Source: Parapristionchus giblindavisi (taxonomy: Eukaryota > Nematoda > Chromadorea > Rhabditida > Diplogasteridae). From it: DNA of 64,000 bases. The stretch is taken from contig CALSFV010000076.1 of assembly GCA_943737045.1 (NCBI GenBank), forward strand, positions 401,863 through 465,862, given 5' to 3'. This document shows positions 1 to 12,305 of the stretch, piece by piece. The notes beneath the pieces were generated by a model, which worked only from the letters and a program-made list of their open reading frames with translations, did no database searches and had not been told where the DNA came from. The number at the start of each line of letters is the position of its first letter. Within the stretch, counting starts at the first letter, position 1. Both the position numbers and the translations under genes were made by a program.

Positions 1-205
1 CATTGACCGCTGGGCTCGCAATACTACAGTATGGACGCCGTGATCTCGCTCTCGCGTTGCTGGACGACCTACACCGAGATGGAGGGATGATTTGATAAGA
101 ATTATCGAGCCTTCATGGTGGAGTATGAATAGCCACGACTTTTCTCGTTCCATCCCCACCTAGCGATGATCGCTTGACATGAATAAATTATTATTATTAT
201 TATTG
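1..205 (+). mobile_element. RTE-type non-LTR retrotransposon, 3' end fragment
   Basis: The first ~180 bases match the segment at 54945-55145 nearly base for base, with scattered substitutions. In that second copy the same stretch encodes the C-terminal tail typical of RTE-clade endonuclease/RT proteins (RWxR...GRPPxRWxDD). Both copies end in a short untranslated stretch and an (ATT)n tail, as RTE elements do. The body of the element lies off the left edge or was lost to 5' truncation. Assignment to RTE is by motif only. Confidence 0.7.
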
Positions 206-284
206 GCATTGTGTAGCTCCCAAACTGCCATTGTACCCAAAACTCTCACCGATATCGCTACTTTGGATGTTCATCAATCCCTTT

Positions 285-2290
285 ATGACAAATGTTTACA
301 TTGTGTGTATTTGAAATTAAAGAAAGATGAGAGATATTTTCAAAGATTTATAATGCGTTTATTGAAGTTTCAAGAATACATCATTCGATGTATTAGTTTT
401 CAATTATCGGATCAGTATTGGGTTGAGTATTATTGCTTGCGAACAATCTGAAAATATCATATTAATATTTGTTTCTAAATAGAAACACAGTCAACATTCG
501 TTTATTCTCTCAAATATGGAGAACAAAAAAAACGTATTTAAAATGAAGAAGCCTCTCATGACGAATATGAATATCGTAGTAAACTTCCACAAATAAATAA
601 CTCACATAGCCAAGTTTTCTTTTCCTGATACCACCTTGATGATGTCCTCAATGGAAGCTTGTTTCAATCCTTTAACCGCGTCAACTTCTTAAAGTGTCAT
701 TTATATGTTTCCATCTAAATAAGTTAAAGCGAACTTGTTATAGCCTCGAGTTTTCGAAGTAAATCCTCTTCATCACTAGCATTCTCAATAGCTTCGAAGG
801 ATTGCTTGAGAGCTTTGAGTTGTTCAACAACCTTTTTGAAATTCTGAAAAAGTATAAGATTAATTTGGTTTTATCTCAAGAATTATTATATGGTAGAAGG
901 CATGCATATTGTACTAACCATTACGAGATCTTCCTCACCACCAGGAACTGTCCTGGAATATTATATTTGTTAATTAAGTATTATGATAAATTTACGGCCC
1001 CTTTTGGTTTACACGAAAACAGAGTTGTGATTTTATGTTAACCGATTTAATGGATTCAACGGCAATCAACAATTGAAATTATTTGTCACGTAATCCATTA
1101 ATTTTTACCCGTTAATTTTTACGATGCTGCTCAAATGTAACGAAAACATACAAATTTTCATATAGCATATCCCATTGTTTGAAAACCTTATTTACAGCAT
1201 TTGGACAACAAAATGAGAGCGCACATTGAAAAATTGTCAAAAAGCGTTAAACAGACACTCAAACTGTCTATACTGTCTCACTTTTACTCTTTCTCTTTGC
1301 ACTATTTCCACCGCATTAGAAATGCTGTGTAATTTTAATATACTGAATAAAATATGTTTGAGTGTTTTTTTTTTATATTCTAAAAACATACTCTTGGACC
1401 ACGGTCAAAAACAGTACATTATATTCCTCTTTTATACCGTATTTAAGAGTTTCCTCATTGATCTCTGAAACATTATTGATTATTCATTTTTATAAAGTAT
1501 ATTAAGTTCTTCAGCATCTTCAAAAATATGAATTCTCAAACCTTCTAACGCTTTGACTATTTGTGGTTCAGATAATTTAGAATGTGCGGGATTTAGAATA
1601 ACGATTTTCTCAAAAACTGAGATAAGTTTATCCAATCGTTCCATAGTCAAACGAAAGTTCTGAATTATTTCGTTATCAGACGATCTTTAAATTACTACTG
1701 GGTTATGCTTCTCTTTCGCGTTTCAAAGGCCAAAATACAGAGATACGAAGAGATCAAAGATCAAACCATATATGATCAACTTTATTACCGCTTTGGCTGA
1801 TTCCGATCTATCAATGTTCTGAAGTTCAACCGCAGTATTATCATTATTATTGTTACCCGGAACCTGAAAATTATTATTTACCGTAGCTTTTTTTATACGG
1901 AATTGTCTTTTGGTTGATGTTAATAGAACGTTATCTGAGAAGGTTAAAAATATCGAGTATGGAAAAGTGCGGTGTCATTATCGAAAAAAAAAACTTTAAA
2001 CATATAATATAATACTTACGGGGTTTGCAAGCGAGGTAGTTATAATGAAGAGAAGTGGAATATATTGAAACATTATTGTTATTCAATGAATTGTTTGAGG
2101 AATCTAGGATTAAATACATCGTTTATTTTCATTTTCCCACGTGAATTGAATACAATTATTGAAGTGATTTCATGCCGTGACGTGTCCACCCCTTTTATTC
2201 TTTTTGGATCCGTATAGAGATTGTGATTCTCAATTGAATATTTTTATAGATATTTAGAATCACTATAACACATTATGAAATTAAAAGACC
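285..2290. repeat. Tandem segmental duplication, left copy
   Basis: This stretch is repeated in the same orientation at about 3700-5650. Matching landmarks are TTTACATTGTGTGT (near 295 and 3708), the exon blocks of the secreted-protein gene, and the promoter-side block GACGTGTCCACCCCT (near 2180 and 5583). Coding blocks and the block just upstream of the start codon are best preserved; introns have drifted with many indels. A 5'-truncated LINE lies between the two copies. Confidence 0.85.
724..2073 (-). CDS. Small secreted helical protein, paralogue 1 (six exons, 157 aa)
   Basis: I do not recognise the family. Exons in transcript order are 2020-2073, 1789-1863, 1542-1659, 1392-1464, 919-952 and 724-843. 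Phases join cleanly to 474 nt including the stop. Residues 1-16 form a signal peptide (MFQYIPLLFIITTS), so the product should be secreted. An Asn-rich linker and charged amphipathic helices follow (for example MERLDKLISVFEKI and the C-terminal NFKKVVEQLKALKQSFEAIE). I saw no cysteines, so it is not a disulphide-rich peptide. Junctions are supported by the neighbouring paralogue: all six exons align and both products are exactly 157 codons. The exon 3 acceptor was set at ATAATTCAG because only that site keeps frame in both copies. Intron 2 carries GATCAAA repeats. The model is reliable; function is unknown. Confidence 0.8.
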
Positions 2291-2409
2291 CGCTAGTTAC
2301 TCCAAAAAAGCGTTCATTTTCAAAAACAGGTCTTTCTTTTCAATACTGAATCACATACCTTTGAAACGAGATAAAATGTAACGGTAAAATATGATATTAT
2401 TTTTCGATA

Positions 2410-3440
2410 AAAAAGGGCAAATTGTTCCTACAAATTTGGAGTAAAAGGGCGTCTACTTGCATGGCTTGCTTCTTTTCTTAGCAATAGAAGTCAATATGTA
2501 TCTATCAATCAGTCGGATTCTATCGTCTACTCAGTTAACAGTGGAGTGCCTCAGGGTTCATGCTTAGGTCCACTTCTGTTCTCTCTTTACTTCAGTGAGA
2601 TTCCATCGTTACTACCTTCTAAAGTGTCATGTTGTATGTATGCTGATGACATAAAGTTGTACAGTATAGAGGACCCATCTGTCCTACAAACTGCACTAAA
2701 TATGTTATTCGACTGGTCTCGTTTATGGGGTCTGTCCATGTCGACTACAAAAACAGTAGTAATGCATGTTGGTCCAAACCATCCCAATGTATCTTTCACT
2801 CTTGGATCATCCAACTTACCGCTTGTTTCCACAATAAAAGACTTAGGAGTAACCTATAACAACAAACTTAAATTTGATGGGCATATTACTAACATCGCCA
2901 ATAAGGCAAAATCTCGGTGCGCCTTCATACTTCGATCTTTTATGTCTAAAAACCCTACAGTATATGCACGACTCTTTACAATATATGTGCGACACATTTT
3001 AGAGTTTTGCTCCGAGTTATGGTATCCCCAGTTAATTATGCACGTACCTAAGATCGAGTCCGTCTTTCGAAATTATTCCAGACACGTGTTTCGGAAGTGC
3101 CACTTACCGTACGCTGACTACGATGTCCGTTTACTCAAACTCAACCTCCCCTCATTAGAATGTAGACGAAACCGAAACGACATCATCTTTACATATAAGA
3201 TTATCCACAATTTTGTAGATTTAGACCCTCGCTCATTGTTTCTTTTTTCCAACACAATTACCCGTACTCGTAACCATAATATGAAACTTAGAACGTATCG
3301 ATCATCCACTTCTCACTATCTCTCATTTATTAGTAATCGTATTGCACCTTTATGGAATTCTTTCGAAAATAGTATTGTAAGTCAACCCAACCCAACCATG
3401 TTTTGTTCTTTCGTACGAAAAATGTCACTGTGATCAAGTA
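2410..3440 (+). mobile_element. 5'-truncated CR1/Jockey-group LINE: reverse transcriptase C-terminal half
   Basis: An open frame from about 2410 to the stop at 3431-3433 encodes the RT palm and thumb of a non-LTR retrotransposon. It shows the GVPQGSCLGPLLFSLY block (from about 2539), the catalytic YADD box (about 2638), the LGV motif and a typical C-terminal IAPLWNSF block. The endonuclease domain and the start of RT are missing, which is usual 5' truncation. The frame is intact from the start of the fragment to the stop, suggesting a fairly young insertion. It lies between the two copies of the secreted-protein duplication. A CR1/Jockey-like clade is inferred from motifs alone. Confidence 0.85.
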
Positions 3441-3534
3441 ATTGCAGTGCATACTACATTTCTTCATATTTTATTTCACTCTCAAATCTCTCTATTTTAT
3501 AAGCACCATAAGTAATCTCTCTGTAAGAAATGAT

Positions 3535-3595
3535 AAATATTATTACGCTAATGACGTCACATTTTTCCGGAAAACTTTTCATGCATCCGATATAA
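3535..3595. repeat. Half-copy of MITE family 3 (contains TGACGTCA)
   Basis: The stretch GCTAATGACGTCACATTTTTCCGG and its flank through the CATGCATCC end match the arm of the palindromic element at 49578-49724. Only one arm is present here. Confidence 0.5.
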
Positions 3596-3699
3596 AAAAA
3601 AACACTTTATTCAAATTGTTCAGGGAAGGCAATCGAGATGTATTCGTCAAATTCGACAGCAATAAACACAATATTCACTTTTATTCCCACATTATTTTC

Positions 3700-5650
3700 A
3701 ATCAAATATTTACATTGTGTGTGTTTGAAATGAATGGAACGACCGATTGTTAGAGAGATTTGTATAATGCGTTTATTCAAATCATACATGATATTAGTTA
3801 CTTTTCAATTATCGGATCAGTATTGGGCTGGGTAGTACTGGTAGCGAACAGACTGAAAATATTATATTAATGTTTAGTTTCTAAATAGAAACACAGTCAA
3901 TAGTTGCTTATTCTCTCGACTATAAATTAAATAACTCACAAGTCTAAATTTTCCCCTCCTGATACCACCTTGATGATTTCCAAAATGGAAGCTTGTTTCG
4001 ATCCTTTAGCCGCGTCAACTTCTTAAGGTGTCGCTTATAGGTTTTCATTAAAAAAAGTTAAAGCTAATTTGTTATAGCCTCGAGTTTGCGAAGAAAATAC
4101 TTATCATTGATAAAATACTCGATAGCTTTGAAGGAATTTCTTAGTTCTTTGAGCTGTTCAACAAGCTTTTTGAAATTCTGAAAAAAAGTCTATTTTGTTT
4201 TAATGTCAAGAGCTATTTTTTTAGAGTATTGGAAAGAAAGGTTTAGAACGGATTAAATTAATCTTCATAAACTTGATACGAAAACTTTTCATGCCGACTT
4301 AAAATAAAAGTTTGAAGAAATTCGCTCTGGCGATGTTGTTTTTGAGTGTAATATTTCAGAACCAGAGCGAAGAGCCAAAGTAGCATACGGTAGACGGTAT
4401 ACGGTATTAGACGGTAATAGAATGCGGTATTCGGTACTAACCATTACGAGATCTTCTTCACCAATAACTGGTTTATAATATGTCCTGGAATAAATTATTT
4501 ATTAACTACCTAAATATAATGTTAAATTTTGCTCCCAGACGAAAAAAAGAGAGTTGTGATTGCTGAGTCCCTCGAACTATCCTTGCAGGGAAATGCGCAC
4601 TTTTTGAAATTTTAAAAAATGTTGCTAAAACGTTGCGAAGTAACGACAAATGGGTAATGAACGTTTACAACTTCTCAAATTGAAAATTTGTCAAAAGGCT
4701 GTAAACTGTCTGTACTCTCTCACTTTTATTCTGTCTTGCACTATTTCATCCGCTCTATAAACGCTGTGTAATTCAAATATGTTAAATACATACTCTTGGA
4801 CAACGGTCAAAAACAGTATATTATATTCCTCATTTATGCCGTATTTTTCAGTTTCCAAGTTGATTTCTGAAACATTATTGATTACTCATTTTTTGTACTG
4901 TATATATTTTTAAAAGTTAGAAAAAAATTATATGAGTAGGAATTCTCAACCTTCTAACGCTTCGACTATTTGTTTTTCAGATAAGTTAGAATGTGCTGGA
5001 TTTAGAATAACGATTTTCTCAAAAACTGAGATAAGTTTATCCAATCGTTCCATAGTCAGACGATAGTTCTGAATTATGCCGTTATCACAGATTTTCATTC
5101 TGAATCACGTCTTGATGATATTTTAATTTCGCGTTTCAAAGGTCAAAATACAGTGATACGAAGAAATCAAATATCAAACCACATATACAGATATGATAAA
5201 TTTTATTACCGCTTTGGCTGATTCCGACTTGTCATGCTCAATGTTCTGAAGGTCAGCCGCATTGTTATTGTTGCCAAGAACCTGAAAATTATTACTGGAG
5301 CATTTGTTTTATTTTTCTTATTTTGTGGCCGGTATTACCAAAAATTTATAAGAGACGGCTAAAATATTGAGTATGGAAAACTGCCATAATAAAAACTTTA
5401 ATTATATACTATAAAAAAACTCACGGGGTTTCCAATCGAAGCAGTTATAATGAAGAGAAGTGGAATATATTGAAACATTATTGTTATTCAATGAATTGTT
5501 TGAGGAAACTAGGATTAAATACATCGTTTATTTTCATTTTCCCACGTGAACTGAAACATTATTGAAGTGATTTCATGCCGTGACGTGTCCACCCCTAAAT
5601 TCTATTTTTGGATTCGTGTAGTAAGCGAACAGAGATTCTCAATTGTATTT
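3700..5650. repeat. Tandem segmental duplication, right copy
   Basis: Direct-repeat partner of the left copy at about 285-2290, carrying the second secreted-protein gene. It has extra short tandem ACGGTAT-type repeats near 4385-4435 in the last intron that the left copy lacks. Confidence 0.85.
4064..5478 (-). CDS. Small secreted helical protein, paralogue 2 (six exons, 157 aa)
   Basis: This is the second copy of the unrecognised secreted-protein gene. Exons in transcript order are 5425-5478, 5210-5281, 4951-5068, 4794-4866, 4442-4484 and 4064-4177, together 474 nt. The signal peptide is nearly identical to paralogue 1 (MFQYIPLLFIITAS). Exon 2 is one codon shorter, exon 5 three codons longer and exon 6 two codons shorter, yet total length stays at 157 aa. 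Most differences are substitutions and frame is fully kept, so both copies look to be under purifying selection. The 5' flank is conserved with paralogue 1, including GACGTGTCCACCCC about 100 bp upstream, suggesting a shared promoter. Function is unknown. Confidence 0.8.
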
Positions 5651-6888
5651 TTTTTTGTAATTTTGATAAATATTTTGTGGTAAATTATAATACCGAAACA
5701 GAGACACAATATACCATGCCGGACATATTTTGATTAATGGAGCTCTGTCAGGATTGATGAATTCAATCAAATTTATCAAATCATACAGTGAATGCTCATT
5801 GTCATCATACCGGTTGTATTCGACCAATGTCTACCAATAGCTCGGGTAAGGTCATATCCAGCGCTCTCGAGGATTTCCACAGGGCCGGATCCGGTTGTAT
5901 GGTGCCCAAAATCATTTGGGGGGGGGGGGGGTTCTGAGGAAAAATTTCTGTGCAATTTCGTCATCGTAAAATATGGATATAACACACCTTCCATCATGTT
6001 AGATACATGAGGTCTTTCCATGACAAATTCCCTGCCCTTTACTTTTACTGCCCTGCCATTACTATAACGAGGTCCCGCCCACTCTTATCCACAAGAGCTT
6101 TTCATGTTACACACTTATTTGATCTTTGTTTTCATCACCCTTTTTCATTATCATCGTTTCTCATAGTTTGGTGTTTTGTTTTGTTTTGCTTTTTTACCAC
6201 AACCACAGTGTTCCTACAAGTCCGCAAGAATTTGTGCATGTAATTGCGTTTAGAAAATGATATTTCCAGGTCACCTATACTGGCTGTCAAAAGTGCAATA
6301 CATAAAATGCTCGTGCTGAATGAAGATTTGTTCTCTAAATGTTGACGACGTTTGTCAAGTGAGTGATGCATTTGAATTCACATGTATTCTATTGATTATA
6401 GTATTGATAGACGAGTACACAGAGATTAAATTTGCCCGAAAAGCGTTAGTTGGCCAACGATTTGCCCGTATTCAGACAAATGCTAGCCTGTATATGGTAA
6501 AATCGGTGGCTTTTCGCCCGAATATGGGCAAATCGAAGTGGTGTAAGCTAATCTACTACCCATATTTGGCAAGTTTGCTCTCTGTTTAAAGAAGGCACAA
6601 TTCAAATATAGAAGAAGACATACGACCATATAAATGCGACATTTCTACACGGCATTCCCATAGACTCTATGCATACGACATATTCATACATTGCTCATAA
6701 GTAAACGGTATTCCCATACACTCTGTTCATACGTTCATACCACATTACTCAGATAGTAGGCAAAAGATGTACTAGGCACGCACAATACGACATGAGTCAT
6801 GGCAGAGATGAAACAAAAGAGAAATACCTATACAAAAGTTATGAAAGGCATGGGAGAAGCAGTAAAGAAGATGAACTCTGATATTTTC
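5651..6888. other. Intergenic, no gene recognised
   Basis: AT-rich sequence with a 12-base G run near 5920 and several short unrelated ORFs. I see no exon pair with matching splice phases, no conserved domain and no clear repeat except short direct repeats of TTTGCCCG near 6430-6530. Confidence 0.4.
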
Positions 6889-9217
6889 AAACTAGTAGTT
6901 TACTTATATTTCCCACTAGTCGTAGACTTGCAAGTCTACGGCTAGTTAAGAGACCGGCTCGGTAAGACTCGAGCATGGTCCGGACATTCGCGAGGATTTT
7001 CGATCTGGGCCTCAATACTTTCATCATAGACACATACAGGGGGGAGACCGATGAAAGTTATAGTGAAAATGCCCTTAGGCTCAAACCCGGCTCAAATATG
7101 TCACATTAATTAAAAAATTGAAAAATTCATATCTTCTCAATCGTGATAGCTAGGAGTTTTATTTCTTTCTATTAGTGAATAACATGTCATGCACTCTTAC
7201 AAACACAGCTGAACAGCAATATCATATTGTTTTGAATATGTTTTTTCGTGTCGGATTTTCAGATTTTTTTCCTTCTATCCTCGTTGAAGAGATACTGCAA
7301 GAAAATTCATAGTGCATATTGTAGCCCTGACGATTATGCACATGGTGGTCATATTCCCTTGGCCAGCCAGTTTGTCATAAGCCTCGAGAATTGCAACTGA
7401 ATGTGAGATATGTGTAAATTGCAAAAATCGAAAATTAAATTTCTTGAAATTTTTTTTTTAGTAAGAGGTAGCTTTATTATGTCATTTTTACTCGTAGTGA
7501 TGAGCGTACATAGGAAAAATATACAAATAGACTCGGACTACATTTCTAAAAAAATTAGAAAAATAATTATTTTATTTTTATTTTTTCAACCCTCACATTG
7601 AGTCGACCGTCAAGGCAAGTTGATTCATAGGATGGTGGCTGATGCATGTCCGTTTGCGAAAACAACTGCCTCGTGAAGAATCGTCGTTTCGCAGTTCTCG
7701 AATTTATTTTTTTATTCATCAAACTTGAATATTTATATGTTTCTTTCATATAAATCGGTTGGAAGGTGACGTATGGCAACCAAAGTTGTACCATTGTTAT
7801 CAGTAGGAGAGTACGCTATTCGACTACCGTAATCGTCAGGAATCGCGAACTGATTTTTCTTCAGTCGACCCATGATTTTCAACCATGACCCGGGGTTCAT
7901 GGTTGAGAATGGCTGAGGTCGAAAAATTCAAGATGGTCCCAGACCAAATACTATGTGGCGTTATATCAACAGTGAGCGAACTTTTATTTTTATGGATACC
8001 GTAGCTCGAATTACCGTAATAGTAATGCACGCACCTGAATTTTCCGAGAAATTCACAACATTAATATATTATACGGTAGCTAGATTACGGTAATTCCAGG
8101 TATGGTATCCATAAAAAGAAAAGTTGGCTCACTGTTGATATAATGCCACATAGTATTTGGTCTGGGACCATCATGAATTTTTCGACCTCAGCCATTCTCA
8201 ACCATGACCCCCGGGTCATGGTTGAAAATCATGGGTCGACTGAAGAAAAATCAGTTCGCGATTCCTGACGATTACGGTAGTCGAATAGCGTACTCTCCTA
8301 CTGATAACAATGGTACAACTTTGGTTGCCATACGTCACCTTCCAACCGATTTATATGAAAGAAACATATAAATATTCAAGTTTGATAAGTTAAAAAATAA
8401 ATTCGAGATCTGCGAAACGACGATTCTTCACGTAGCAGTAGTTTCTGCAAACGCACATGCATCAGTCTCCATTCGCCCTATGAATCAACTTGCCTTGACG
8501 GTCGACTGAATGTGGGAGTTGAAAAAATAAAAATAAAATAATTATTTTTCTCAATTTTTTAAAATGTAGTCCGAGTCTATTTGTATATTTTTCCTATGTA
8601 CGCTCATCTCTACGAGTAAAATGACATAATAAAGCTACCTCTTACTCTTGCGAATTTCAAGAAATTTAATTTTCGATTTTTGCAATTTACACATATCTCA
8701 CATTCAGTTGCAATTCTCGAGGCTTATGACAAACTGGCTGGCCAAGGGAATAAAACCACCATGTACATAATCGTCAGGGCTACAATATGCACTATGAATT
8801 TTCTTGCAGTATCTCTTCAACGAGGGTAGAAGGAAAAAAATCTGAAATCAGACACGAAAAAACATATTCAAAACAATATGATATTGCTGTTCAGCTGTGT
8901 TTGTAAGAGTGCATGACATGTTATTCACTAATAGAAAGAAATAAAAGTCCTAGCTATCACGATTGAGAAGATAGGAATTATTCAATTTTTAACTTGCAGT
9001 TTATCGACCTTTGGTTATCAGTTTATCGAAATTTTTAACTTAATGTGACATATTTGAGCCGGGTTTGAGCCTAAGGGCATTTTCACTATAACTTTCATCG
9101 GTCTCCCCCCGGTATGTGTCTATGATGAAAGTATTGTGGCCCAGATCGAAAGTCCTCGCGAATGTCCGGCGGGGGGTCGAAATGCTCGAGTCTTACCGAG
9201 CCGGTCTCTTAAACGTA

Positions 9218-10796
9218 CAGTACTGGCCAAAAGGTTATGGACTTTTGGTTTTTTCGTCATAACTTTTTTCAAACTCAACCGATCGAGTCCAGATTTTCAC
9301 GGATTATTTTGAGAGTGTTTTTACGTGTTTTACGCAATACTCACCCCGTTTGAGCTCTTATTGTGAAATTTATTTCGATTTTATCAAAAGTCAGAAAAAT
9401 GAGATTTTCGTTTTCTTCGATTTCATCGATTTTTTAAACTGATTTTGTTACCAATGTATGTTATATCGTTTTAAAAAACATGATACGGGTTCTTGGGAGC
9501 AAGAATCTACCGATATCCGAGCGAGAATTCATTCGACGTGGACGCCAGATGGGACTGTCCGTCGGCACCCTGTCACAGCAGTTCCGAGTGTCTATTTCGA
9601 CTGTCCTGAAGGTCATAAAAAGGTCAATCCGTGCTCAAACAATGAAGAATGTTAATGTACGACTTCGCAATACGACCGTGATATCTGATTGTCTGATTAC
9701 TTACATCTAAAAGGAGAAACTGACGCTCAGTACACTGGACATAAAGTAAACGCTAGCGGAGTTTCGCTAAATTGAGGTATCTAAAGCTTCAAATCTTGCC
9801 TGAAAAAATGCGTGAGGTGTCCGTGGATAATGTACAACATCGGTTTCGTGCGTCGGGACTAATCGGACGTCAGCATATCAAGAAACCTCTGATCTCCACA
9901 AGGAATAGCAATGCAATGATCACATGGGCATAAGAGCACTTGCATTGGACCCCCTAAAAGTAGGAGTATGTCGTATTCTCAGACGAAAACAAGTTTCTGA
10001 TGATTGGTGCGGTGGGAATAAATCATATTTGTCGTCCGGTTAGCACTAGATAGGATGTGAAGTACCAGCTGACCTCCGTGAAGAATGGAGGAGGATCGTT
10101 GATGTTGTGGGGTTGTTTCTCAGATGATTATGTTGGCCCCCCTGGTTCATTTGAAGAGAATTATGAAGTAGGAGATATCCTAGAGACAAATTTCCTTCCT
10201 TCAAACATCTTTTCAAGCAAGTTCACAATCATTATGTAGCTGAATTTAGCGAAACTCCGCTATTGCTCGATTGATGTGTATTGTATTGAGCCTCAGTTTC
10301 TCCTTCTAGATGTAATTATTCAGACAATCAGATATCACGGTCGTATTGCAAAAGTCGTACATTAACATTCTTCATTGTTTGAGCACGGATTGACCTTTTT
10401 ATGACCTTCAGGACAGTCGAAATAGACACTCGGAACTGCTGTGACAGGGTGCCGACGGACAGTCCCATCTGGCGTCCACGTCGAATGAATTCTGGCTCGG
10501 ATATCGGTAGATTCTTGCTCCCAAGAATCCGCGTCATGCTTTTCGATATAACACACATTGCTAACAAAATGAGTCTAAAAAAATCGATGAAATCGAAGAA
10601 AACGAAAATCTCATTTTTGTGACTTTTGATAAAATCGAAATAAATTTCACAATAAGAGCTCAAACGGGGTGAGTTTTGCGTAAAACACGTAAAAACACTC
10701 TTAAAATAATCGGTGAAAATCTGGACACGATCGGTTGAGTTTGAAAAAAGTTATGATGAAAAAACCAAAAGTCCATAACCTTTTGGCCAGTACTGT
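9218..10796. mobile_element. Tc1/mariner-like element with long inverted repeats, defective
   Basis: The element begins CAGTACTGGCCAAAAGGTTA and ends in the exact complement. It is flanked by TA on both sides (9216-9217 and 10797-10798), the target duplication of the Tc1/mariner superfamily. About 480 bp at each end form an inverted repeat. Both arms carry the N-terminal helix-turn-helix part of a transposase (EFIRRGRQMGLSVGTLSQQF), on plus in the left arm and on minus in the right. The centre (about 9720-10310) keeps broken catalytic-domain traces: FSDENKF near 9980 and GGGSLMLWGCFSDD near 10086. Stops and frameshifts separate these parts, so it is inactive. Its position inside the foldback arm makes it the younger insertion. 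Confidence 0.9.
9480..9710 (+). pseudogene. Transposase N-terminus, left arm (broken)
   Basis: This is the DNA-binding, helix-turn-helix part of a Tc1-like transposase (ISEREFIRRGRQMGLSVGTL). It is separated from the catalytic remnant at about 9970-10150 by stops. A mirror copy lies on the minus strand at about 10330-10545 because it falls inside the long inverted repeat. Confidence 0.7.
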
Positions 10797-10908
10797 AAGT
10801 TTACTAGAAGTGGTGTATGATACGGTAAAGCATTTCGTGTCCTTTCACTTGTAGTGAACTAGCACTAAACTACTAATCTGTGACGTCACGTAAGTAAACT
10901 ACTAGTTT

Positions 10909-12210
10909 CGAAATACCAGAGAACCACATGATCATCGACTTTTTCGGGCAACAGATAATACTAATATTTTATTTATCTTTAACGATGAACAGAGAGAGAG
11001 AAAGGTGAAAATAAATAAAATCAATAGAATTAAGGAATGAGGCGAATTAAGTGCGATCAAATAATGATTCAAGTGGGGACGACAGTAGACGATAATGATA
11101 GAGCCTGACCGACTTTCCCTTAGATGATGATATTCTCATCTATTCATTGTCAGATTAAGACGAAAGAAGAGACCAGGAGGAAGATATGAACTAGAAAGAC
11201 GAGGACAAAATCGTATACGAGGAAGAGTAAGAGCCGATTACGGATGCCAGTAACTGGGCTTTAGAGATGCAAAGACAACAATCAAGGACACTGAACTGCA
11301 GCAGACGTCAGACGTCAGATTCTTTGGTCTATTTGGTCATCTTTTCTATGTTTTGTATTTTAGATGTTTCTCTTATTTCATTCTGACTTTTCAATCTTGT
11401 CTTTGCATATTTGTATGTTTTGTCTTGCGTATCTTTTATGTTGTATATAAGATGATCTAACCTCGATAAACTATGTATGTCTAATAGTATCGCTGGAAAG
11501 AGCGACACTGAGACGATATTCATATATTTTGTCTATTGCATGATGTATGAGATTTCATAGATATATAAGTGACGATTTTCATGAGAAAGTATCTCGAATC
11601 CTAAGACTAGTTCTATCTCACGGAAGGTTATTGAAGGGTGACCAATCTTGATAATTTTGTCTCCATTCAGAGGGTATTTTAGCATTATTGTAGAGGCTCA
11701 GATTGGGGACGAGGTTTGCGTGAGATTTAGGATTCTGAGGACTATAGTTACCCGGACTGATCTTTGGTGCGATTAGGCAATATTCATAACTTACCGCAAT
11801 TCTCAAATCTGCGCTCTCTCTAGATCCATTACAAGAGTAAACGCTTGGAAAAAAATCACCCAAGTGATGTCGCTCAGAGTAGAGAATAAAAATGCGCGAT
11901 TTTAAACCTGATGCGCTTTATTGCCATGCAGGCCTAATCGATGATAGCGGATCGTTGTTTTCGTAGGTTTCTTCTTCAAGTTCAATTGCAACCGTTTCCT
12001 TGAATGGAGAAAATTTTCTCTCAGAGACGGAAAAATTTAATTCGTCGATTTGGAGGCGCGAGAGTGCTGATGATTCTCTTCGTGAACACTGATATTTATC
12101 TACTTTTTGCACCTTAAATCTAAATTTAACACACCTCAGTAAACTGAAAGCGAGAAGCCGTCAAGAAGAAATAGCAAAAAGAATTTAAAGGATTTGAGAG
12201 TTTCTTTTGC
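10909..12210. other. Intergenic, no gene recognised
   Basis: A GA-rich patch is followed by AT-rich sequence. The minus-strand ORF at 11618-11863 contains IPSEWR, a short block common in LINE reverse transcriptases, but nothing around it supports a longer match. No splice-consistent gene was found. Confidence 0.35.
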
Positions 12211-12214
12211 CTTT

Positions 12215-12305
12215 TGCTGATACTCCTGTGAGATTCAACCTTTTTGCCGACCAACCGCTCGGATTGACCGTCCGACCTGTTATCCACTAGACCATGGGTC
12301 TCCGA
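12215..12305 (-). tRNA. tRNA-like sequence: decayed tRNA or SINE head
   Basis: On the minus strand, GACCCATGGTCTAGTGGATA has the form of a tRNA 5' end with an A box (TGGTCTAGTGGATA). It is followed by a 5-bp stem (TCGGA/TCCGA) around a 7-base loop, and then GGTTGAATCTC, a weak B box (consensus GGTTCGANTCC). The acceptor stem does not close, the T stem is not paired, and the stretch between stem and B box is too long for a class I tRNA. I read it as a degenerate tRNA or a tRNA-derived SINE head. Confidence 0.35.

Larger units (their letters stand above)
6889..10908. mobile_element. Large foldback element, interrupted by a Tc1/mariner-like insertion
   Basis: The sequence from about 6946 to 8023 returns as an inverted copy from about 8073 to 9212, giving arms of roughly 1.1 kb around a loop of about 50 bp. 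Shared blocks include the GAGACCGATGAAAGTTATAG region (near 7045 and 9090) and ATTACGGTAGTCGAATAGCG (near 7825 and 8270). The outermost ends read AAACTAGTAGTTTACTTA (6889) and its near-complement ending at 10908, though the sequence between those ends and the long arms differs on the two sides. The right arm carries an extra ~45 bp near 8990-9033. No transposase is encoded in the arms, so it is non-autonomous. The right side was split by the element at 9218-10796. Confidence 0.8.

Noticed and set aside
179..451. 90-codon ORF starting MNKLLLLLLALC that looks like a signal peptide
   Set aside because: The leucines come from the (ATT)n tail of the RTE fragment and the rest is the 3' UTR of a LINE and duplication DNA.
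11618..11863. Minus-strand ORF with IPSEWR, suggesting a LINE reverse transcriptase
   Set aside because: Only six residues match; flanking frames show no further RT blocks.
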